From Branchiostoma floridae (taxonomy: Eukaryota; Chordata; Leptocardii; Amphioxiformes; Branchiostomatidae), in contig NC_049980.1 in assembly GCF_000003815.2 (NCBI RefSeq), positions 31,325,470 to 31,389,469 on the forward strand: a DNA stretch of 64,000 nt, read 5' to 3'. The position numbers and the translations under genes are program-made. Below the pieces are notes generated by a model. That model had not been told where the DNA came from, ran no database searches, and saw only the letters and a program-made list of their open reading frames with translations. This document shows, piece by piece, positions 50,001 to 58,229 of this stretch (position 1 is its first letter; the number at the start of each line of letters is the position of its first letter).

Positions 50001-53000
50001 GTGCTTATGACAAAAGTTATGTCAAAGTGGATGTCAATGGTATCTGCTTTGAAATTCTTTCTTTTAGCATTATACAATGCCTTGCAAGTCCTTCTTTAAA
50101 TAAAATAGATTGGAAAAGGGTCTATTGTTGTTGTTGTTGTTGTTGTTGTAAGTAGTTGTTGTTACCTGAAAAGCAGGTCGTAAGACCGGAGCAGTATCTG
50201 GCAAAACATAAAAGTGAAAGTAATATCTAAGTGATTAACAGAGGTAAAACCAAGGGGAGAAAAAGCAATGCTTTTAACGGTGCTAGACCTACACTAGCTG
50301 AGCCAAAACATTTACATCCCCGTGAATAAGTATTAATAAACTCTTCCGTTCACACTATGACCCTGAATGCCCTTTACTTCCTTCCACTATGTGTTGAAAT
50401 GTGCTGATATGTATACAGGTTATGGCAATAACTGCAGAAACAGGCAAACAGACACACTGAAAACAAAACTTTTGTACAAGGAGGTGACGTTACCAATGAA
50501 AAATCACAAACTTTATCCCAAAAGTATTGCAGACTTTACATCATGATAGCCTAGCCCATTCACACTCAGGCAGTAGACTTGTACAGTCAAACCTGCCCGA
50601 GCGACCACCTCTTCTCAGCGACCACCTGGCCATTTCGACCGCTTTTTCTCGGTCCCGATTTATTTTCCCATTGACATAAGCATTAAGCGACCTTTTCTCA
50701 ACGACCACCTGGCCAACGCGACCGCGACCGGCCCAAATTGGGACCTATAACGACCGCATCATTTTCAAGATTGAGGTTTTCATCGATTTTTTATGATAAT
50801 TAGCGCGATTTTGTGCCGAAATCGGCTAGCTTGCGTCGGATTTTGGGGTTAAATTTACAGTTTACGGTGTGCGTGTTGTATTTGACATTAAAGACCTCGC
50901 TTCTTTGCGTGCGTGCAGTGTGCTTGCTATTTGCCATTAAACACAACGGCAACCATTTATACTTTGCATCGGGCATGTTTTGAGTCGATACTCTTCTCAG
51001 CGACCACCTGTCCAAATCGACCGCTTTTTGCCGGTCCCCCGGGTGGTTGTCTTGGGCAGGTTTGACTGTAATTGACTCTACACACCAACATACCCATCAA
51101 TCATTTATCAATCATTATCGATTATCAGTCTAATATTATATATTGAGACATTTCATTTCAATATCTGGTTCAGAGTGCTCTAGGTTTAACTTTGAAGACG
51201 CTAACAGAACACACAAGAGACCCCACAGCTATATTTACCTGCTTGTATTATGGCAATGGAGCAGCATGGCTTACAACCATAGGAGCCTTATTAAGTTACA
51301 AGCATTTGTACTTTCTGAATAGTTTCAAGTTTCTGTATGCAAGGCAAAGTCAACAACTCTTTTGTGCAAACTCAGCCACTGTTAGTTCTTACAGGTTGAA
51401 CGCTGACGAAGATTTTGCTACAAGTACAAACACTGAAGTAATTTTGTGTGGTAGAACATCTAAGCAGTGAATATTTTCCAAGAAAATGGCAGATGGGACA
51501 GAAAGGCAACCACTGCCTGGTTCTGAAGGCCAGATTCCCCCTCCTGACCTTGAGATGGAAGCACAAGAACTGCAGCCTGGACAGGTGGGGGAGGGGGGCA
51601 GGCAGCCTGTGGTGCATGGCGATCATCACTATGAACAGATGGGCCAACTGTCTCTCCAGACTCCAGGACAAGGTAACCAGGTCCCACAGCAGACACCACC
51701 TGTACAGCATGGACAACTGGTGCCCCGGGTTCCCGTACAAGGCTACCCATTCCCACAGCAGGCACCATCTTTGCAGCATGGCGACCACCACTATAGACAG
51801 ACAGGAGTACTGCAGACACCACAGTTCCCTCAGCAGGCTGCACCACTGCAGCTGTACCATCCCAGTCAGCAAGGCTACAGTGCTCCAACAGCCATGATAC
51901 ATCGCTACCGGGGCTTCCCCATGGCTCCCCAACCAGCTGGGCAGGTGCACTACAATGTCCCACCTCCAGGCCCAGAGGCTGCAAACATTGGTGGGCCACC
52001 AGCTCTGCAGATGGGTGTAGGTGTAGGCCAAGTAGGGGGTGTTTTTGGTGGAGCAACCATCAGGATCCAGGATCAAGCCATCGCAAAAGGAGGCCTCGCC
52101 GGAGCCCTTGTTGGTGCAGCTGCTGCTGCAGGTGCATTTGCAGCTGGCAAGGTTTGTTTGTAGGTGCCTTTTCAGGTGAACCAAGCTGTGAGTACAAGCT
52201 GCATATGATTATAAGGTTTGACTCACTCTCACAGAGATGAAACCCTACTCTCTTCAATAACTGTGGTGGGTTAACATAGTCAAAGTTTGTCTCTCCTCAA
52301 ACATGGGGCCTCCAGCTTTACATGTTCGAGAGGATGTCCCTACCTGGAGCTAAAAGCTAGACACACATTTTCAACTGAGTCAAGTGGGAAAATATATTAA
52401 AGAAGGGTCTTCCATTGGGGCCTGATTCAAACCCAGAACCTTTATATTCTATTTAATTAAAGTCAACAAACCTACACAGGGCTCGAAATACCACCTGCAT
52501 ATGCAGGTTAGATTAGGTGCAGGTAAAATTGGAGCTGTATTTCTGGTGTCTACCTGCACCTAACCTGCACTGGTCCATGTACTGGGTTTATAATATACTT
52601 TATATATACATGACTATGACATATTTGTATGTGGATATTTCCAAGCTACATTGACTCTTACTGCCCATGATTACTATAAAGTATAAAAGAAATAATGGCA
52701 ATTGTTTCTGAACAGTTTAAGTGTGATAAAATACTTCCCAAACTCTGAGTGGTGCAGGTAAAATTTGTCTGGTGCAGGTAATTTCCCATGTTACCTGCCT
52801 GGTGCAGGTATGTAGAAAAAGGTATTTCGAGCCCTGCTACACAACAAGACCACCTTGCTACCTTTCAGGTTACAGAGTCCCCAGCAGCCATTGTTGGAGC
52901 AGGTCTGGCTGCAGGTGTGGCTACAGGACTTACGACCCTGGCAGCTTTCTACTTGAGCAACAAGCAACAAACAGAGGAGGCAATCCGCAGGGTGGTGGAG

Positions 53001-56000
53001 CGGGAACGACATGTACAAGTGGAGGGGATAGAGGAAGGGTCACTTCTTGTGCGAGTCAAGTTTCTAACACTGGTGAGACACAGAAGAATATCTAAGTTGT
53101 ATCACCGGACTGTAGAATTGTCATTGCAATATGATAGTTTCATCAGCAACCTACTCACATGTTGCATATGTTTCTCAGTATCAATAATCACTTGTGTTTA
53201 ACAGCAATGACAACCCATCCTTGTCATGATACAACACAGACAAAAATCACTTGCCCATTGGTTGATAAAGAAATATTTTATCTCGGAAAAATATGTTGGC
53301 TTGTTTGGTTTGGTTTTGGATCTCCATTAGTGATTAGCAATCACTATACTCTTCCTGGAGTCTGGGTGAATGATGTAAATACATATGTATGGCTGATACG
53401 GATGCATGGTCGCCAGGCCTGATGACTTTTGATTTATCACTGTTCCCCCAGGCTGGGTACTGGGTGATGCGCAGCTTGAACGAGAGAATCCACGCGGGGA
53501 CCGACCGCACCTGTCTGCAGCTGCTGCTGGAGGATGAGCTGCAGAGGGTCGGCTGGACCGGACCGATCCAAGTGGGGCTGGAGGGGTGGTGGTTTGCTGA
53601 GGAGGAGGGACAGGAAGAGGAGGAGGAGGCAGCAGGGATGGAGCAGGAGGAGAGATGGGAGTGGGCAGGGATGGAGCAGGAGGAGAGATGGGAGTGGGCA
53701 GAGATGGGGGACAAACAGGTGGGCTGACAGATGCTTTTGTTTTGATTTTTCTTATGAACTAATAATACTTGAATTGAATTTCACTACTTGACATTCTTCT
53801 CACAAATAATTGACTTTTAAATCAAAAGCTAGTTAACTGCCTAGTGTTCATACTATATTGCCCTTGTTGCAATTCGAATAAAGTCAAATCAATACAACTA
53901 GAAGCTGACAGTGTAAATAGTCAAAAGTGGATAATTCATACAATACATAAAACTGGTGAATTGGATAGTAAGAGTACTTAATTTCTCACTTTGTTTACAC
54001 TTATATAACAGCCTGTACCACCCAGTGTGACAACAGAAGGAGACTCAGGCCTGCCTGAAGACGTGTCCTCTGTAGCAGCCATGTCCATCTCTTCAGCTGG
54101 AGAGGTGGAGGACGGGCCACTCAAGCCGTACAGAGCCAGGCTACAGAAGCACAAGGACTCACCAACAGCACAACGTCTCATCAAGGCCTGCAGGTCCTGG
54201 GAGGAAGGAGCAGAAACCCTGACCAACAGTGGGTTTACAGACATGGCGGGAGTGAAGTCCTTGGTACTGGGATTCATGCAGCATGACATGGCAACACCAA
54301 GTTTCACAAATACAGTACTGTATGACCAGTCATGGTTGAACCTGAATAAAGACCAACTGAAACAGCTAACGGCCTCCCAGCTACAAGCTGATCCCACGGA
54401 CAGCACCTGTCTGCTGCTGACAGCCTTACAGCTGCCTTTTGGAGACAGCCGGGTGCAGACCCTGCAGCAGGTGGTTGATGCCGTCCTACAGCACGGACCT
54501 GGAGACTGGCTATACCAACACCTGCACTACATCTACCTCTACCTGGGGTGGGCCATATGGAAGGCATGCCCTCAAAGTCCTCAGCCAAAGCCAACAATGA
54601 TGTCAAAGCTTTTCAAGAGGTCTGACCTACCAACTACAAATCTGTCTGCTCTAGCCAAAGCTCTGTCTGCCACGGCTAGTTCCCTTATGTACAAACAGGA
54701 CCATTTGGACACTGTGTACTTAACAGCCCTACTGTCTAAGGAAGTGTCTGAGACAGAAGCAATCAGACAGTTTGAGCACTTCCTCAGGTTGGCACCAGAG
54801 TGTGATCTTGGTGTGCCACTTGCTCACTACCTCCTGGCCACCCTGTACGGACATCAGCAGGACAGGCAGAAGGTGATTCACCACTTCACCAGGGGGCAGC
54901 AGACGGAAGCCAACAGGCTACCTGTGTTTGTTCAAGTCTCCAGATCCATCAAAGATCCTGCTAGAAAGGCATATGACCCTTATAACTAACGGTCTACACT
55001 TAGATTCTACTCTTGATATCAGTGATTCATTCCTTCACCAGGCCTTACGTAACATACAACAAAATTCAACCTGTTAAGGGGCAGTTTTGACTGTAACAGT
55101 TTCTACCAACCTTAGTACAGATGCAGATCCTCCTGCCCGGAACCCCAGCCTCTGCATTGTACAGGGACAGGGTCTGTAGCTTGTGTGAATCTGTAGACAG
55201 AGAGGGCCCTAAGGTGTCTGGGATTGAGCCTTTCTTCAGCTTGGTTTGTAGCCAGTTACACAGTTGGGCAGTCGCTGGGGTCTCTTCCTCTGTGATAAAG
55301 AATAATATATTATATTAAACAGATTACTTTACTGCAAAACCATGCGCATAGGCTAGGGTAATTGTAAATAAAGCAAAACAGTTGTATAGTACAGAGTTGT
55401 CTACTTACCAAAGAAGAGAAATATATTAAGAGGGAATGACATCTATTCTACTTTAACTATTAATTATTAGGGGTTTGACTTCTAATAATGACTCTAAATC
55501 ATTGTAACAACAAAATATAACCTTTTTTCAACAATAAGAATTGTCACCAAAAGCAATGCAACATTACATATCATCCTAACAACTACACTATGTCATAGAG
55601 TGTGTATAAAGCAGATTTGAATATATCTTTAATTTTGACAATGCTAATAATGCAAAAATAGGTAACTACATAAAAGAGTGCTGTAGCATTATTAAGGTAC
55701 TGAAACCTAAGAATAGTCCTACCTGATTGTAACATGATGATATTTGTTCTTGTATTTATGTGAATTATCATTTGATGTATCATTATTATGATTTTGATAT
55801 GGCGGCTTTGAAAAGGTGTCCTTTGACACCTTTTTTTGCCATACCCTCCATTGTCATTGTAAATAAATAAATAAAAATAAATGATATACAGATTTACTTA
55901 TGCAAGGCTTAATTGCTTGCTTTAGGATAAGTAAAACATTAAGATTTGTTCTGTGTTTCTTTCTCTTATAGTTTGTAGTCTGTATCCAAGTTCTTTGGTC

Positions 56001-57818
56001 TTTTGTTCAGTCAATAAAGATTTGTTATACTTATAGACTTGTCTACCTTTATCTAAGGACAAACAAGACATGCTAGGATGAAGTATTGCATGCATCTGAT
56101 TAACAGAAATCCGCATGACCAACCTATATCTGGTAAAGACAACACCAGTTTCCAGTAGACATTGGTTTGTTGTCTGACGGCTGGTTTGGACTGGTTGGCT
56201 CGTGTCTTTGACAGCTGTTCTCCAACAAGGGCGGGCAGGTCGAGTGGAGCCCACGCCCGCTCCCTCCTAACCCTAGCCTGGAGTCTCCGCATGTCGATAG
56301 CGAGGGATGTTACCTCCCAACTCTTCACAAGACTGGGAGATAGAACAAAACATCTCCTATAGCAGTATAGAAATTGCTAAACTTTCTTTCCAACACTGAA
56401 TTAATATAGGGACTTACCCTAAATTTTCGGTCGAACTCCGTCGACCTTGTTCACAGAATGACCCTCTCTATCTCCAGCAGTGACGTCAGGAACACGCCAC
56501 TTTTGCAGGAGGGGGTCATAAGTATCAGAAAGTCTATGCCGCCCTCCCTATAGCAGGTCTAGATTTCAAAATTTTCCAGGGTAAGTATCCCCCCACCCCT
56601 CTAGGATTGTTGGGCCTTCAGGGCTCAACAAGATTTCCGAAATTAAAATCCAGGGGACAGAAAAAAAATCAGACTGGCTAGAACACTGGATAGGACCTTG
56701 TTTCCACAAAGGACACTAAGGGAATCCTCACTTGATAGCTTGCAACTATGTAGTTAGATGTGCACAGGCTATAGCTGCATGTATACAGATATAAATACAT
56801 CTATTTGTCCAAAAATCAGTTGACAATGGTGACGTTTACTCTCGTCAATACAAACTATAACATGATTTGGTAGCAAGTGCAAATATGCCTTTCAATGTAT
56901 GACTACTGTACTACAGAATTGTTTCAGCCCCAAACTTAAAATAATGACTGTGTAAACCTCCTTCCCTCTACTGCAAAATTAAGACTTAGGGAAAAATTAG
57001 ATTTACAGTACCTCATAGGACTGGCTACAGGTCTCTTCCTCCTGAAGAAGGCTTGGATTTTCTGCCAGGGGAGTCGCTGTGTGGGGGCGCTGCGGAACTC
57101 CAGCATGGAGTGGCGTAGGCACTTTCTCATCGCATAGCTGGTGCGCCACCTAGGGGAGCAAGAAAGCATTGCAGTTAAGGGAGGTCTGTCTATCTAAAAC
57201 TAGTTGAGTAGTATTTTAGTTGATGGCCTTCAAAAACTTCCACCACTGCAATTTATAAAATTAACCAATTTTGTTTTGATGAACTCTACAAAATTTAAAT
57301 ATTATGATTCTTTAGCCCAATACATTTCATATTTTCAGTTCCTAAATACCTGCACCTGCTGCACAACTAATGTGCTAAATTGCATGCACCGGACAAAAAA
57401 TAATCTTACCTGCACTACTCCGCTTGAAAAGAAAACTCACATCTAACTGAAACTTTCCACCTTTCACAGGTGATAACAAAAATCCACATCGACTCATCAT
57501 GTGCTCCAAACCTGGCTGGTGCAGGTAAAAAGAAATAAGAAATACCTGAACAACTCCTGAATAATATAATTATGCAGGTGGTATTTTTAACCCAATTGCA
57601 GCATTTACAATGCACTTGTTTTTTTATGCATGGGATACATGATAACATTGTCTCTTAAGAAAGAAAATGGCTACCTTTTCCAGAGCCTTGCAGTCTGCAT
57701 CAGCTGTACACACTGCTCCAGCTCAGCCAGGCGCTGATCCCTCAGCTCTTCAGCTGCCCTCACCACCTCCTGACATACATCCTGCTCACCCTCTACTACT
57801 ACCTCCTCCTGTACAGCT
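31825..57818 (-). CDS. MCM3AP: MCM3AP/GANP C-terminal half (copy A)
   Basis: Sixteen exons on the minus strand, listed 5' to 3': 57675-57818, 57012-57149, 56124-56332, 55111-55289, 38822-38944, 38304-38561, 37660-37821, 36824-36950, 36285-36386, 35677-35764, 34814-34977, 34047-34164, 33487-33578, 32979-33087, 32475-32565, 31825-32025. All phases agree, giving about 767 residues. Landmarks shared with vertebrate GANP: AWAPLDLPALV then VYWKLVLSLPD; LQTLSLYN; LLGTSAVILAL; YWLESQLRLVRLLQAKPLHP; DYIENSLAGEFSSVVYQD; LSWPVAEFV; YEDQLQ; and the terminus LNSLLDMGDFQAKHFQYS. This is the MCM3AP/GANP C-terminal region that follows the Sac3/PCI core. GANP scaffolds TREX-2 for mRNA export; the C-terminal region is reported to bind and acetylate MCM3. 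No Sac3 exons precede it in this window. Confidence 0.9.
34326..34532. mobile_element. Related CTGTAATTC-ended MITE in an MCM3AP copy A intron
   Basis: CTGTAATTC at 34326 and GAATTACAG at 34532 flanked by TA, with a TATGTTCACGGTTTTCACTG block like that of the main family. The equivalent intron of copy B lacks it, so it was inserted after the two copies separated. Confidence 0.6.
34908..35570 (-). repeat. Tandem array of an MCM3AP copy A exon 5' edge
   Basis: The real exon is 34814-34977. Its 5' part with acceptor (TAGTCCAGGTAACAGGTGTC on plus) recurs at about 35058-35120, 35225-35290, 35350-35440 and 35518-35560, with growing divergence away from the exon. One unit also recurs in copy B at 63945-64000, across the LINE insertion. 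Confidence 0.85.
38304..38561 (-). CDS. MCM3AP: MCM3AP copy A exon with internal GWGTDPGE duplication
   Basis: 258-nt exon that reads TYWLESQLRLVRLLQAKPLH, PSVPLLVLPL, then GWGTDPGE twice, then LTEGELVSDCRVVDISSDVE. The LLQAKPxxPxLPLxVL block is strongly conserved in animal GANP. The two GWGTDPGE units, separated by MPQ, come from a short in-frame tandem duplication in the DNA (CCCAGGGTCTGTKCCCCACC repeated at about 38420 and 38453). That part of the fold is probably a surface loop (inference). Confidence 0.88.
38822..39720 (-). repeat. Tandem array of MCM3AP copy A exon 38822-38944
   Basis: Five extra units of about 145-160 bp (starting near 39003, 39150, 39305, 39458, 39598) each contain the first about 30 codons of the exon plus its acceptor (GTAACATGTGTTCTCTCTCC ... 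CACTGCCTGTAGTCAGGGAC on plus). They lack the exon's 3' part and donor. Many keep the frame (QGLLEQEDTDEVE, LLGTSAVILAL). Confidence 0.9.
39721..41415. other. Intron stretch of MCM3AP copy A upstream of nested gene copy 1
   Basis: No supported exon. A 163-codon minus-strand frame at 39804-40295 has no family resemblance and no splice partner. About 250 bp before the start codon (from about 41150) the sequence begins to resemble the region before copy 2 (about 51260), with GGCTTACAACCA in both, suggesting the duplicated unit starts there. Confidence 0.5.
40318..40351. repeat. (CATAA)n microsatellite
   Basis: Six to seven CATAA units on plus, in the MCM3AP copy A intron. Confidence 0.9.
41666..42306. 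mobile_element. Short element with TTAA target duplication in intron 1 of nested gene copy 1
   Basis: Left end GGGGGCACACACCAGTT after TTAA (41662-41665). Right end AACTGGTGTGTGCACCG before TTAA (42307-42310). Ends match at 15 of 17 positions. A TTAA duplication is characteristic of piggyBac and Kolobok superfamilies; no transposase is encoded. Confidence 0.7.
43834..44079. mobile_element. 246-bp MITE with TTAA duplication
   Basis: Inverted repeats beginning GGTGCACTCTCACCGGATGT at 43834 and ending ACGTCCGGTGAGAGTGCACC at 44079, flanked by TTAA at 43830-43833 and 44080-44083. It splits an older dispersed repeat (CACGGGACTTCCGGCTTTAC ... GTAAAGTGCCTTCCCCAAAA) found elsewhere in the window, so it is a nested insertion. 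Confidence 0.85.
44193..45050. other. Sequence gap (N run) of 858 bp
   Basis: Falls in nested gene copy 1 and hides the 5' part of the exon ending at 45177 (the second hydrophobic segment). The 20 bp before it (AAAGCCCCCTTTACAATCAA) match the end of the inner element at 9764-10040, so the gap probably begins inside another such element. Open frames crossing it are artefacts. Confidence 0.95.
45583..47227. mobile_element. PIF/Harbinger-like non-autonomous element in intron of nested gene copy 1
   Basis: Terminal inverted repeats GGGACCGTACGATATTTATC at 45583 and the near-complement ending GATAAATATCGTACAGTCCC at 47227, flanked by TAA on both sides (45580-45582, 47228-47230). Next to each end are direct repeats of CATGGCCCTCCCCCC with A-rich spacers. 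Contains the 100-bp N run 46525-46624. No transposase frame is visible in what is sequenced. A 3-bp TWA duplication and GGG ends are typical of PIF/Harbinger. Confidence 0.75.
47570..47810. mobile_element. Insertion with tRNA-like A and B boxes, specific to nested gene copy 1
   Basis: Relative to the intron of copy 2 (53719-54011), copy 1 carries about 240 extra bp. These include TAGCTCAGTCAGCAGTGCAA and GGTTCATGTCCC, spaced like the internal promoter boxes of a tRNA. Probably a degenerate SINE. The structure is too imperfect to call a functional tRNA. Confidence 0.5.
48677..49266. mobile_element. MITE with perfect 27-bp terminal inverted repeats and TA duplication, inside a coding exon
   Basis: Left end 48677-48703 begins CCGTATATTCTCGAATAAAG. 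Right end 49240-49266 is its exact reverse complement. Both sides are flanked by TA (48675-48676, 49267-49268), and copy 2 of the gene has a single TA at the same point. The subterminal motif GTGCGTACTTTATT recurs at about 48755 and 49147. No transposase frame, so non-autonomous. The TA target fits Tc1/mariner-like mobilisation. Confidence 0.93.
50122..50150. repeat. (GTT)n microsatellite
   Basis: About nine GTT units between the two nested genes. Confidence 0.9.
50584..51068. mobile_element. 485-bp MITE with CAGTCAAACCTGCCC ends
   Basis: Inverted ends CAGTCAAACCTGCCCGAGCG at 50584 and TTGGGCAGGTTTGACTG at 51068, flanked by TA. The interior repeats GCGACCACCTGGCC-type motifs several times. 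It lies between the two nested genes. A minisatellite at 24175-24755 is built from this element's end sequence. Confidence 0.85.
51486..54989 (+). CDS. Nested gene copy 2: intact 704-residue Pro/Gln-rich, Gly/Ala hydrophobic, TPR-like protein
   Basis: Exons 51486-52151, 52869-53072, 53452-53718, 54012-54989, all joined in phase 0. Residues 1-175 are rich in Pro, Gln and His. Residues 180-270 contain GGATIRIQDQAIAKGGLAGA with a Gly/Ala-rich segment, then AIVGAGLAAGVATGLTTLAA FYL, which could be two membrane segments. Next come a charged helix (EEAIRRVVERERH), a conserved block YWVMRSLNERIHAGTDRTCL ... GWTGPIQVGLEGWWF, an acidic EEEG/EEERWEWA repeat, and a helical C-terminus. The last 110 residues look like one or two TPR units (AIRQFEHFLRLAPE, AHYLLATLYGHQQDRQKVIH). 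Family not recognised; function unknown. It lies antisense within an intron of MCM3AP copy A. Confidence 0.78.
52477..52836. mobile_element. 360-bp element with CAGGGCTCGAAATA ends
   Basis: Starts CAGGGCTCGAAATACC and ends GGTATTTCGAGCCCTG, flanked by CTACA on both sides (52472-52476, 52837-52841). Subterminal ACCTGCACC and GGTGCAGGTA repeats. It occupies most of intron 1 of nested gene copy 2, ending 32 bp before the acceptor. Fragments of the same element occur at about 3430-3610 and 57330-57600. Confidence 0.75.
54012..54989 (+). CDS. Nested gene copy 2, last exon (TPR-like region)
   Basis: 978 nt open to TAA 54987-54989. It starts PVPPSVTTEGDSGLPED after acceptor TTATATAACAG and aligns along its whole length with copy 1 exon 48040-49582 once the inserted element is ignored. 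Helix-forming blocks include RLQKHKDSPTAQRLIKACRS, LNLNKDQLKQLTASQLQADP, GDWLYQHLHYIYLYLGWAIW and the TPR-like FEHFLRLAPE ... HYLLATLYGHQQDRQKVIHH. The first part resembles a helical solenoid, though this is only an impression from residue patterns. Confidence 0.8.
   Translation, partial: PVPPSVTTEGDSGLPEDVSSVAAMSISSAGEVEDGPLKPYRARLQKHKDSPTAQRLIKACRSWEEGAETLTNSGFTDMAGVKSLVLGFMQHDMATPSFTNTVLYDQSWLNLNKDQLKQLTASQLQADPTDSTCLLLTALQLPFGDSRVQTLQQVVDAVLQHGPGDWLYQHLHYIYLYLGWAIWKACPQSPQPKPTMMSKLFKRSDLPTTNLSALAKALSATASSLMYKQDHLDTVYLTALLSKEVSETEAIRQFEHFLRLAPECDLGVPLAHYLLATLYGHQQDRQKVIHHFTRGQQTEANRLPVFVQVSRSIKDPARKAYDPYN
55111..57818 (-). CDS. MCM3AP: MCM3AP copy A, first four exons in window
   Basis: Exons 57675-57818 (helical, EEVVVEGEQDVCQEVVRAAE ... 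LWKR), 57012-57149 (WRTSYAMRKCLRHSMLEF), 56124-56332 (RRLQARVRRERAWAPLDLPA ... VYWKLVLSLPD) and 55111-55289 (LCNWLQTKLKKGSIPDTLGP ... LQTLSLYN). The order of a charged helix, an RRW-type basic stretch and the AWAxLDLP block matches the stretch of vertebrate GANP immediately after the Sac3 domain. The acceptor of 57675-57818 is weak (TTGAG/AGCTG), so its 5' limit is uncertain by a few bases. The next 400 bp upstream contain no exon and lead into the 3' flank of copy B. Confidence 0.85.
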
Positions 57819-57929
57819 CTCAATACAAAATGTACATATAGCAAAGATAGACAAAAATTAATGGATATAATCACATGTAAATCTAGCACACCTTTACCAA
57901 AGACAAACACAATGTCATATACTAAGTCT

Positions 57930-58228
57930 TTCAATCTACTTATGTCATGTCCAGACTACATATCTTCGCATTTAGGTCAGTACAATATGTAATGCCCTAA
58001 ACAAGAGAGAATCTATTGAACAGTAACAGACCGACCTGTTTAACTTGCATATTACACTATGTCAATACGCCATTTATGTTCACATTCCTGTACTATACAT
58101 GTATGTAGTTATAGACCTTAGACGAGTGTCATTGTATTAATTGACTTATCAATGTTGCCATACAATTGTAACCATGTACATATGTCGTGCAGTAATAAAG
58201 TTCATTCATTCATTCATTCATCCTTCAC
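57930..58228 (+). mobile_element. Probable LINE/SINE 3' tail with (ATTC)n at the duplication border
   Basis: Non-coding stretch ending in GTAATAAAGTTCATTCATTC with four or more ATTC units, like CR1-type 3' tails. It separates the first exon of MCM3AP copy A (57675-57818) from the 3' flank of copy B. A similar but shorter tail (TAAATAAATAAATAAA) is at about 55861-55876. Confidence 0.45.
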
Positions 58229-58229
58229 A

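Larger units (their letters stand above)
49583..51485. other. Spacer between the two nested genes
   Basis: Contains the GTT microsatellite and the 485-bp MITE. No open gene. No TATA-like promoter could be assigned with confidence ahead of the copy 2 start codon. Confidence 0.5.

Noticed and set aside
51372-52184. Long minus-strand open frame of 270 codons
   Set aside because: Antisense shadow of the copy 2 first exon. Low-complexity Cys/Trp/Leu-rich translation with no splice partner.
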